Positions 37,730 through 46,852 of a DNA stretch of 64,000 nt are shown here, piece by piece. How positions within the stretch are numbered: the first letter of the stretch is position 1; each line of letters begins with the position of its first letter. The notes below the pieces were generated by a model. The model ran no database searches. It was not told the origin of the DNA and saw only the letters and a list, made by a program, of their open reading frames with translations. Both the position numbers and the translations under genes were made by a program. This DNA is from Datisca glomerata (lineage: Eukaryota > Streptophyta > Magnoliopsida > Cucurbitales > Datiscaceae), in NCBI GenBank assembly GCA_003255025.1, contig QANY01013250.1, positions 558,001 through 622,000 of the forward strand, written 5' to 3'.

Positions 37730-39562
37730 TTATTCACATGTTACACACGTGACCCTCAAATGACTTCGCAGGAAGTGTCTTTGTAAAAGGATCAGCCAGA
37801 TCTGTTCCGATGTTTCATAACAGTCACATCCCATTGATGCATGATCTCTCTTACAAGATGGTATTTCATCTCCTATGTGCTTGCCCCTCTTGTGACTCCT
37901 CGGTTCCTTGTAATTTTCTACCACACCATTGTTATCGCAGTACATGATCAGTGGCTTGTCCACATCTGAAACTACTTCCAAATTAGAATAGAACTTTCTA
38001 AGCTATACCGCCTCTTTCGCAGCTTCACAAACCACTATATATTCGGCTTTCATAGTGAAATATGTAATGCTGGATTGTTTAATACTTCTCCATACTACAT
38101 CTCCTCCATCCTAGGGTGAATATTGATCTAGATGTTGACTTTTGACTATCTCTGTCTGATTGAAAATCAGACTCAGTGTATCCAGTGGGGTTCATGTCTC
38201 CACCTGAATAAACAAGCATATAGTTTCTCGTTCTCCTTAGATACTTGAGAATGTGCTAAACTGTAATTCAATCTTCCAAACTTTGATTCTATTGATAACG
38301 ACTGACAATTTCCACTACATAACAGATGTCCAGTCTCATACACAACATGACATACATGAAACTCTCAACTGCTTAAGCATAGAGAACCTTTCTCATATCC
38401 TCTTCCTCCTAAGATGTCTTAGGACATTTTTCCTTTGAGATGACAATTTCATGTCTGGTCAGTTGTTGACCTTTCTTAGAATTATCCATAGAGAATCTCT
38501 CCAGTACCTTATCATTATAAGATGCTTGAGAAAGTGCGAAAATCTTATTCTTTATATACCTTAATATTTGGATGCCTAGAACATAGCTCGCTTCTCCCCA
38601 ATCTTTCATTTAAAATTTCTCAGCTAACCATTTCTTTACCTTTGACAAAGTTTCTACATCATTCTCAATTAGTAGAATATCATCAACATAACGAACTAAG
38701 AAAACCATTATCTTATCTTTGGTGTATTTATAAACACAAGCTTCGTCCACATTTTGCTCGAAGCCATAAGACTTTATAATCTCATCAAAGGTAATATTCC
38801 AAGATCTAGATGTTTTCCTTAATCTATACATGGATTTAAGCAATTTACATACTTTCTGATCTTACCCCTTTTGTACGAACCCTTCTGGTTGCATCATATA
38901 GATGTCTTCTTCAAGATAGCCTTTCAGAAAAGTTGTCTTGATATCCATTTTCCATATCACATAGTCAAAAACTAGCGATTATGGATAAAAAGATGCGAAT
39001 GGATTTTAGCATGACCACAGGAGAAAATGTCTCTTCATAATCGACTACCTCCCTTTGTGTATAGCCATTGGCTACTAACCGTGCCTTGAAAGTCTCTACT
39101 TTCTCATATGCACCTCTTTTCTTCTTGAAAATCCATTTACATCCAATTGGCTTGACATCTTCAGGTGGATCTACAAGTTCCCAGACGGAATTAGAATACA
39201 TAGATTTTATCTTCTGGTTCATTATATCTGGTCATTTCTCCTTTTTATCCCTCGCTTCTTCATAAGATAATGGATCGTCCTTATTAGTGTATGACACTAG
39301 GACATGTGCCTCTAGTTCGTAGCGAACTGATTGTCTCACATCCCTCCCACTACGACGCTACACCAAGGTTTCCTTTGTAGGAACTGTGACTTTCTTTGGT
39401 TTGTCGTTTATCAGTTGAAATTGAAGGTGGTCTGATCTCATCAGTTGTTAATTCCTCGAGAACTACTTTGCTACAATGTTTGTAGTTTTTCATATAGTCA
39501 TGCTCAAGAAAGATTGCATTTGTCGACACAAACACCTTTTGACCATTCATTAAAGATTTCAT
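37730..39562 (-). pseudogene. Copia reverse transcriptase and RNase H relic
   Basis: From 39542 down, the sequence encodes QKVFVSTNAIFLEHDYMKNY and continues into reverse transcriptase (39222-38610), with intact RYVDDILL near 38700. RNase H lies at about 38050-37730 with DKPLIMYCDNNGVV. Several frameshifts and stops separate the pieces. The YVDD box is intact here but is YVDE in the related copy at 5411. The first ATG of the frame ending at 39562 lies in LTR sequence fused by the deletion. Confidence 0.88.
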
Positions 39563-39777
39563 ATTTTAATATGTTGCTGATAATTTTATTCATTATCTAT
39601 GATCTTAATCTGCTCGTACTAATACAAGATCATAGTCTCATTAATGAATATGAAATTTTTATATATTTATATAAATTATTCAACAATAATTAAAAAAAAT
39701 TATAAAAAAGATCTAATCCTTTTTAAATTTCATATCAAAATCTCAATACACATGTTTTGAGAACATAACCCCCAACA
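39543..39777 (-). repeat. Truncated 5' LTR remnant
   Basis: It aligns with the first 235 bp of the 3' LTR of the same element (37692-37450), including CATTCATTAAAGATT, then stops abruptly and joins polymerase sequence at about 39543. Confidence 0.85.
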
Positions 39778-39930
39778 GCCTTCACGTTTCCTCGTATAGA
39801 CTACATAAAGTCTACAGGAGGCCTGAGACTGCATGAAGTCTACACGAGCCTCGTGCATACTTTGTGTAGTCTACACGAGGCATCGTGGAAGGCCTCACGT
39901 AGACTTCATGTAGTCTTCATTACCATTTTT
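39778..39930. repeat. Palindromic minisatellite, cluster 4, right half
   Basis: It continues the TACACGAG-type repeats interrupted by the copia element. Confidence 0.82.
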
Positions 39931-40670
39931 TATTGATATTGAGGATTTAATTTTTTTCCCATGACATTACATGGAAACTTGTCTGCCCGAATGGAAGAGT
40001 TTGAGCAAGATCCGCGTGCTGAGATCTTGACATTGAGGATTCGCTCCGGTACCAGGCCATCGGCTTGCAGATGAATTTTGGAAGAAGCTGGGAACAGTCT
40101 AATAAGATTATCTTTCCAATGAATATGAACCACAATCATTGGATTGCGGTTGAGTTTGATTTGAATGGCCAGTGTATTTGTATTTATAACTCTATGAATA
40201 CGCCATATCAACGCTTTTTGTACATTGAAATAATGAAACCTTTTAAAAAAATTGTCCCTCAGGTGCTTCAAATGATGAACATTTATGAGAAAAGAAAGAA
40301 GGTTAAACTTAAATATGAGTGGAAATATGATATCATGAAGTTTCCACAATAAGAGAATGGGTAAGTGAAATATACTTAAAATTTCATACATATTATTTAA
40401 TTATGTTTTTGCATTTCATGTGTTTTGTAGGTTCTATTGTGGGGTATTCTCCTTTAGGTTTGTCGAAGCCCTTGCATATGGGAAGAATCTCCAAGAAATA
40501 ATTCAACAAAAATGCCAGAATATCGAAAATGAATTGCAATTGAGTTATTTGCATGTGGTATAGTTGTACCAAAATAATTTGGATATATTTTATAGATTTG
40601 TATGGATTATGGATTTTTATAACTTGTATTTTTAATGCCCAATTTTCTTATATGTTGTTAAGCTTTTGGT

Positions 40671-40870
40671 TACTATATGTTTAGTGTAAGCTTCATGCAG
40701 CTTACACGATAACTTCATGGGCATCATGTAATATTCATGTAGCCTACACGATGACTTCACGGGCATTGTGCAGTGTTCATGTAGCCTACACGATGACTTC
40801 ACAAGCATTGTGTTGGCTTCGTGTAGCCTACATGATAACTTCACGGGTATCGTGTAGGCTTCATGTAGGC
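40671..40870. repeat. Palindromic minisatellite, cluster 5 (MULE)
   Basis: Repeats of GTGTAGCCTACACGATGACTTCACGGGCAT-like units of about 40-60 bp lie between the 3' ends of the protease and transposase genes. The short minus-strand frame at 40632-40844 is a by-product. Confidence 0.85.
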
Positions 40871-40961
40871 TAATTAAATTTTATGACATTATTAAATAAC
40901 AAACACAAGTATATTTCTATATTAATATTTGATTTAAGCCTACAAAGATCATTATTTATAT

Positions 40962-42918
40962 TTAAGTGGTTTGATCATTCTGTTGAGATAGAGGAATTGG
41001 ATTTCTGTACGATTGTTTGTTGTAACAATTTTCCCACAATGTAATGGGAAGCTTTATAGCATCCTTCAAAATTCCATTCAAACATTTCGCGATATTTGTA
41101 GTCATTATATTGTATCGCTTTCCATCAAAACGGGAACGTGCCCACCTATTAACTCCTCCCACTAACATGTATTGTGAGATATCTGGAAATGCATCTAGAA
41201 AATAAGTCATTAGCTGATCAAATTTTGATCGACGGTATTCCTCTGCTGTTTTCAAAAACAATGCGACCGCGTCTTCCTTTTTATAAATTGATTTGATATT
41301 TTGGCTCAAATGGAATATGCAAGCTCCATGAAGCGCATTGTGAAAAATAACTTGTACAAAATTTAGTATACTTGTATGCATGTCGGATATAAACACCAAG
41401 TCTTCCAAATCACCGATTACATCGTGAAGTTTACGGAAGAACCATTCCCATGAATCATTATTTTCTGAATCTTGGAGTATACTTGGTTGTTCTCATCCTT
41501 TGTTGTTGCAACTAATAATACAACTTTGTATTTAGCTTTTAAGGTGGTTGCCTCAACAACAATGACATGCCATATACAGCTGAAAAGTCCACGAACATAG
41601 GGTCCAAGAGCCATGAAAAAAATATTTAAGATGATCCTGCTTATCGGTCTCTATGTGTGTTATTGTCCCTGAAAAATATTTAATATTGATGTATTAAAAT
41701 CGGCAGAGTACATAGTGTACATGATGCGTACACGAGGTTTGTGTAACCATTGTGTAGACTACACGAGGTCAGTGTAGGCATCAAATAGACTACATGATGA
41801 CTACAAGAGGTCCGTGTACCCATCATATAGTATACATGATGGCTACACGAGGCTCGTATAGTACTCGTGTAGACACTATGATGGCAATATAAAAAATAAG
41901 TACCTAGATTTTTTTATTATAACATGTGACAATATACTGGGAACATCCTATAGTTGTCTTCAGGTGACCCTCAGACTAATTCTAAAGCATATTCCCTAGC
42001 CTTTCACGCCTTACGGTAACTTATGTTGACACCGAAATCAAGCTGAACATCTTCAATTATGTCTTTTGGCCTATATATACGTCCGACACCCCTGTCTTTG
42101 GACCTTATAGAATGAGCAATCAATGAAAATGTAGCCTGATGGTGTTCATGTCTCAATACTTCAAATGTGCATGTATGTGTATTGATGAACATTGTAACTT
42201 TGAGGTATGGATAATTTTTACTTTCATGGCTTGTAACCTCCATTGACATGTTTTCTCAACACATACAAGTACCAAATTGACTGGTTTGACTTGAAGATCC
42301 GAAACTCAAAATTTCTCTGGATGGACATCATACGAGCAACCTTAAGCAGCTCAACTTTATCACTGTGCAAATCATCCATATTTATTGTGTCTATTACAAG
42401 TTGATTCAAATCAACATGTTGCTCACTAGACCCAGGATGTTGTTCATTCAAATCAGGTTCTGATGGTAATGGGCAAGTGGTCTCGGGTTCACCATCACTA
42501 TTCAAGTCTGGAATTGTTGTATGGCCATCTCCACTGATGGTTTCATCATAACCATCTCCACGGATGGCATCATCATATGCCCTCTGATCAAAATCATCAT
42601 CAACATCAACATCCTCATCCTTGAAAACATCATTCTCGTCACACCAAAAACATCATCATAATGATAGTTCCTTTCAAAATGATCAACATTCCCAAAGTGA
42701 GGAATGCTTTCATGTAGAGGTTGTCGTGACATTTGTGTTTCAGAAACCCAACTTTGGTATAACCCTATAGTTTCAGGAACCCGAGGTTGTTGTGGCATTG
42801 TGGTTTCAAGAACCGAGCTTTGAAATGGAAAAAATTTAGGCTTGGTACTTACAAATAATAGGGTTCTAAGTGATTTCGATCCATTCTCCTTAATAAAGAA
42901 ATTTGATGGACATATCAT
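40962..42918 (-). pseudogene. mudrA-like MULE transposase relic
   Basis: The N-terminal part (42918-42004) is acidic and continues into the MuDR-type N-terminal domain. It is split by frameshifts at about 42505 and 42240. The catalytic core begins near 41614 with VIVVEATTLKAKYKVVLLVA, where the first catalytic Asp of the family (VDAT) is Glu. A frameshift near 41410-41465 follows. The second Asp is kept in FISDMHTSI (about 41390). CIFHLSQNI and MTTNIAKCLNGILKDA are family hallmarks further on. An intron with minisatellite lies at about 41640-42000. The gene is unlikely to be active. Confidence 0.88.
41703..41885. repeat. Palindromic minisatellite, cluster 6 (MULE)
   Basis: TACACGAGGTTTGTGTAACC- and GACTACACGAGGTC-type units lie within the probable intron of the transposase gene. 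Confidence 0.83.
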
Positions 42919-43147
42919 ATTTTGAGGGGTCTATTTAGAGTTCTTGATGCAATATACTCAATAGCTCGTGGTAAGTGCAGTTAGTTGATATCTTTAATAA
43001 TTTGGTATTCACTCCACTAAAAGACAATGATGTACCATTTTTCACTCAATTTCCATCATGGATTACAAAAATTTAAACTTTAGACATATCTGTATATACA
43101 ACAATGAAGGAAGTCAGTACAAGAAAATACATAATGAAATAGAATAT

Positions 43148-43500
43148 TACACGATGATCGTGTAGTCATCATGTAACCGACCTGTATTGTAATAGGTCTT
43201 ACACGATGATCATGTGGTGTAATTGTGTAAGGTACACAAGGACTACACGAGTATGGTGTAGTGTACATGATGAGTACATGATCATCATGTGGTCATTCTG
43301 TTCACTACACGATAATCGCGTAGTCCTCATGTAGTGTAATAAATGCTACACGATGCTCGTGAACTAGTGAAAAAGTTCTTGATGCACTACACTATGATCG
43401 TGTAGTGTATACGAGGTCTACACATGGATCATGTACCCTGCGTGTAGTCTACAAGATGACTAGACGAGGCTCGTGTAGACCTCGTTTACAATACACTATC
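43148..43500. repeat. Palindromic minisatellite, cluster 7 (MULE)
   Basis: Dense ACACGATGATCGTGTAGT-type units lie upstream of the transposase gene, between it and the right TIR. Confidence 0.86.
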
Positions 43501-44399
43501 ATCTTATAGTGATCATGTACAATAAATGAACTTCAAACAATGTTCCAGAAAGAAGAAAATAAATAAATATTCTCAGAAAACTCATGAACATGAAAAACTC
43601 ATGAAAATTCAAGCTTTTTATAAAGAAGAAAACAAAACTTATACATGTTACAGAGAGAAGAACTAACAAGCTTTTGCTGTTGCAGGATGAAGGAAAAAGA
43701 TGTAGAAGGAGATGAAGAAGAAAACGAAGAGGAAGTAGAAAAAATAAAAAATGAATAAGGAGAAATGGGGTGGGTAGGGAGGGTTTGTATGTTAAGTGAG
43801 TAGACAATGTCATTTGATTGGACAGCTTGTAAGAAGGGCAATGGGCGAAAATGTGAAAAAGTGAAGGAAAAGTGGGTCAGGGGTCAAGGTGAGCAAAAAT
43901 TAGTGTAGGGGTTGATTTCTGCAAAATGGTTAGTGTAGGGGTTGATTTTTGTAAAAAAAACTCTTAATCGTGGGTGTGAGTGTTTTGTATTGAGATGAGT
44001 ATTTTGAGTTTTCAATAACAAATACTAACGAAAGTAAATGGAATTTTAATGTAGGAGAGGTCTGTGTAATTATTGAATATATACATGAGGTGTTTGTGTA
44101 ATTTAGTCAAACCACATGAGAGATCAGTGTAATTTTATTTGGAAGAAAGTAGGCTAACATGCAAGTTTACTATAGTTATTTGGAAAATTATACTATTTCT
44201 AAGTTTAGTAAGGAAAATTGTACTACTTTTTCAAATATTAGAATATTATACCCTAGCCCACCAAATCAAATCAACCACTAAAAATCTCTCCCTTCACTCA
44301 TCATCTCTCTTCCTTTTTCAATGCACATATCAAATCAATCAAGGTTGACAAATACCAACTTCACAATTTTTAGCTCTTATTTCCCTATTCTCCAACAAA

Positions 44400-44590
44400 T
44401 GTCCTCCTTCTTCTTCTTTGAGACTTGTGACTCATTCTTCTTCTTCTTCTTCAGTGAGACTCGACCCATTCTTCTTATTCTTCTTCACCGAAGCTTGCCT
44501 GAGGCCCATTCTTCTTCTTCTTCTTCTTTAACGAAGCTTGCTCGAGACTCATTCTTCTTCTTCAGTGAGACTCGAGCAAGCTTAGTTGAA
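44400..44590. repeat. (TTC)-rich subterminal repeat, left
   Basis: Units of about 45-55 bp end in CGAAGCTTGC(C/T)(C/T)GAG and start with CATTCTTCTTCTTCTT. Inverted counterparts lie at 53380-53640. They are part of the extended TIR. Confidence 0.8.
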
Positions 44591-44599
44591 GAAGAAGAA

Positions 44600-44912
44600 T
44601 GGCAATAAAAAATAACTACTTGAAGTAAAAAATAACTACGTGAAGGGTTCAAGTAATCGTAAATAAGTACTTGAAGTAAAGAATGGCAGTATCTGACTGA
44701 CAAAAAAAATAATTATTGAACCCTTCAAGTAGTCTCCTGGTCTTTGGTTCGCTTACTGGCAGAATAAAAATAACTACTTGAAGGGTTCAAGTAGTCACAA
44801 AAACTACTTGAACCCTTCAAGTAGTCACCTGGTTTCTGAGTTGCTTACTGACAGAATAAAAATAACTACTTGAAGGGTTCAAGTAGTCATTAATGATGAC
44901 TTGAATGGTTCA
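44600..44912. repeat. Palindromic ACTACTTGAA/TTCAAGTAGT minisatellite, left
   Basis: At least six copies of ACTACTTGAAGGGTTCAAGT or its inverse lie in units of about 100 bp that also carry TTACTGGCAGAATAAAAATA. Each copy is a 23-bp palindrome with a GGG/CCC centre. Confidence 0.9.
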
Positions 44913-44987
44913 AGTTTTCATAAAAATACATATAATTTACATACTAAAAAATTAAAAAAACTCTTATATTTGTTTGTTTACTGGCAG

Positions 44988-45152
44988 AATCAACTAATAA
45001 AAAATGATTTAAAAGAATTTAAGGACGAGCTCCAATGCATGGATATAAGGATTCATGCATTAGAGAGTTGGGCGAACACGTTGAAATTGTTTCTTCATGT
45101 TTGCATTCTATGTTTTACATTTATGATTGTGGTCATGGTTAGTGGCAAGTAG
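44988..45152 (+). CDS. Small helical protein with C-terminal membrane segment (fragment)
   Basis: An acceptor-like TTTACTGGCAG ends at 44987. The frame that follows encodes 54 residues from NQLIKNDLKEFKDELQCM to a TAG at 45150. The first 35 residues are charged and probably helical. The last 20 (LFLHVCILCFTFMIVVMVSG) are strongly hydrophobic and could be a tail anchor. I do not recognise the family. No upstream exon is identified, so this may be the last exon of a captured host gene or chance. Confidence 0.35.
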   Translation, partial: NQLIKNDLKEFKDELQCMDIRIHALESWANTLKLFLHVCILCFTFMIVVMVSGK

Positions 45153-45424
45153 GATCAGTTGTAGTATTAATCGAATGTAGTGATGGATAGTTATATGTGT
45201 GAACTTGTTGTGTACTTGATGCAAACACGTATGGAAAATGTAGTTGTACCAAATTAAATTTGTTTGTTGCACTATATGGTGGACAAGGCTTGTTCCACGA
45301 CTAAAATAATTGACATAAATAAGAAAAAGAATGTTAACTGAATTGTTTTAAACCTTGTAGAAAAATGTCCATATGAGAAATGGGAAGCTTAACTAGCCAT
45401 ATACAAAAATTTGATAAATCTTAC

Positions 45425-46637
45425 CGTAGGATCGATATGGCAACCCAAAAGTGGGATGAATTGGGTGATCGTGTTCAAATTAAATTTTTTTTGCACTCAA
45501 GTGGAAAATGAATGTTCAAGAATGAACTTCAACGTTCCACGAGTTTAACTCTTGAAAAGATAAATAAGTAATAGACAAAATTGTTGAAGTAAATAATGTT
45601 TGCATAATATAAATGCGGAAATATAAAGCAAGCAAATAAAATAATTATGAAAACTTAAAGTGTGGAAATTAAATTGCGAAAATTAAGTGTGAGAAATTGA
45701 AGTGCGGAAAACAAATAGCACAAAATAAAAAGAGAAGAATGAGAAGAAGATAGGCACACGGTATTTTATATGGTTCAGAAAATCCTATCCCTACATCCAC
45801 GCTCCAAGGCCCTCTGGAGATTTTTAATCCCACGATATTCTTAAGGGTGAAGGCCAAATCTTACAAACTCAATTGGTTTTATGGGTGCCAACTAAACCTC
45901 ACAAAGCTATGTGTTTCAAGATTAAGTAACCCCATAGAATAACTCTCTAAAAAAGTAGAATCTCCAATCTAAGCTGACAAAAAAAAATCTTGCTCACTCA
46001 AGAAATTTGCAAGATAAAACTCAAAATATTAAGAGAGATTTAGGAGAGTATTGAGAGGGTTTTATGAGCAAACCTCTTAACTATGAATTTAGGTTTTTTG
46101 AATAGAAATGTGGTGTATTTATAGAAGAGATGGAGGTTAGGGTTTAGGAGAGAAAAATTCAAATTTTGAATATAAACGATGGAAATGACACTCCATCCTT
46201 AATAAGGACAAAAAATCATTGACCAAAAAGGTAATGAAAACTCCTATCCAAAATAACACAATATAGTCAAAAACTATTTGTGTAAGCTCCATCTCTCTTT
46301 ATCTACTTGAAATTGAAACTTACTTTGTTTGTGATTTGTCATTATCTCCATCTCATGTATTTTGTTTATTGTGCAAGAGAGATATGATTTTTAGTGTTTA
46401 AGCTTTTTATGGATGTAAACTTAATTTAAGGATAGTTATCCCTAAATAAATTGAGATTTAATAAAAATAAATAAAATGAGTAAGCTCTTAATAAAAATTA
46501 CATGAAAGTAGATATCTTCATGATTTTCAATCTTCAAGCTTTATTAGCTCCTATGAACATATGATCTTAAATCGGAATGTCTTGTGATAATTTTTTCAAT
46601 GGCATTTGCAAACTTGATTAAATTTATAAGGCTAACA
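45425..46637 (-). repeat. 3' LTR of the full-length copia element (1.2 kb)
   Basis: On the minus strand it starts TGTTAGCCTTATAAATTT after a polypurine tract (AAATAGGGGAGAT, about 46640-46652). Its terminal six bases are mutated relative to the 5' copy (CGTAGG at 45425 versus TGTTGG at 51355). A TATA box, TCTATAAATACA, lies at about 46115-46126. Confidence 0.92.
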
Positions 46638-46852
46638 ATCTCCCCTATTTTTATGACGACAACCCACTAAGATAAAAAATATATTTAATCAAATAAATTT
46701 AATTTACTCTCCCTAAATATTTGCTCACCCATCAAGATGAAATATAACTCTTAAGCACATTCTATTTTCTCCCCCTTTGTTATGATAAAAAATAATAAAC
46801 CAATATAATGAGGGAAAATACTTTTATCTTGACATGGTAAGTAGAATTTTTT

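Larger units (their letters stand above)
35537..39777 (-). mobile_element. Internally deleted copia element (same family as 3150-8520)
   Basis: On the minus strand the order is: 235 bp of 5' LTR (39777-39543), polymerase from just before reverse transcriptase (39542-37730), then a complete 3' LTR (37692-35537). The rest of the 5' LTR, gag, protease and integrase are missing. The LTR start TGTTGGGGG and the 3' LTR ends TGCTGG...CCAGCA are visible. No 5-bp target duplication is found beside it. Confidence 0.9.
32093..40563 (+). pseudogene. DUF1985 / Ulp1 (C48) protease-like gene of the MULE
   Basis: Ulp1-family proteases remove SUMO-like modifiers; this one belongs to the transposon-borne class. 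A non-coding first exon ends at a GTAAG donor (31546). The ATG at 32093 follows an acceptor at 32089. The DUF1985 region covers about 32093-32990, with an intron at about 32861-32940. A Lys/Glu-rich low-complexity part follows (33740-34650), then an exon ending PFQPYGDVSLEDEARFNAWF (34740-34917) and small exons near 35151 and 35320. The copia derivative comes next. The catalytic part resumes at about 40020: NHWIAVEFD keeps His, IYNS has Asn where the family has Asp, and NGFYCGVF (built across the 40361-40430 intron) keeps Cys. In-frame stops (for example TAG before 32450 and TAA at 40350) show decay. Confidence 0.85.
31227..43963. mobile_element. 12.7 kb Mutator-like element with Ulp1-type protease gene
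   Basis: The left terminus starts GGTTTTTTGCC and the right, read inverted, starts GAGTTTTTTTT. Both continue into matching TIRs with doubled GACCCC/CAACCCCTACA words about 30 bp apart. The flanking 9-mers TTGATCATG (31218-31226) and TTAATCGTG (43964-43972) agree at 7 of 9 positions, as an aged 9-bp Mutator target duplication would. Inside are a mudrA-like transposase relic (minus) and a DUF1985/Ulp1 protease gene (plus), arranged towards each other. This gene pair is known from plant MULEs that captured a Ulp1-like gene (Kaonashi-type). A copia derivative splits it at 35537-39777. Confidence 0.9.
30056..44143. mobile_element. TIR element (about 1.35 kb net) split by a large MULE
   Basis: The left end (30056-30140) and right end (44055-44143, inverted) match as terminal inverted repeats. 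Each carries AAATTACAC followed by a similar word at spacings of about 26 and 31 bp. The two halves are separated by the MULE at 31227-43963. Joined, the host element is about 1.35 kb. It contains a GC-richer stretch (30985-31220) of unknown nature and no transposase. No target duplication is clear. Confidence 0.7.

Noticed and set aside
31843..43500. CRISPR-like array from the regularly spaced palindromic repeats
   Set aside because: Units vary in length and order, there are no unique spacers of constant size, and the setting is a plant transposon.
43499..43841. Minus-strand frames as a first exon of the MULE transposase
   Set aside because: Low-complexity Phe/Ser/Leu-rich sequence with no convincing splice link to the frame at 42918.
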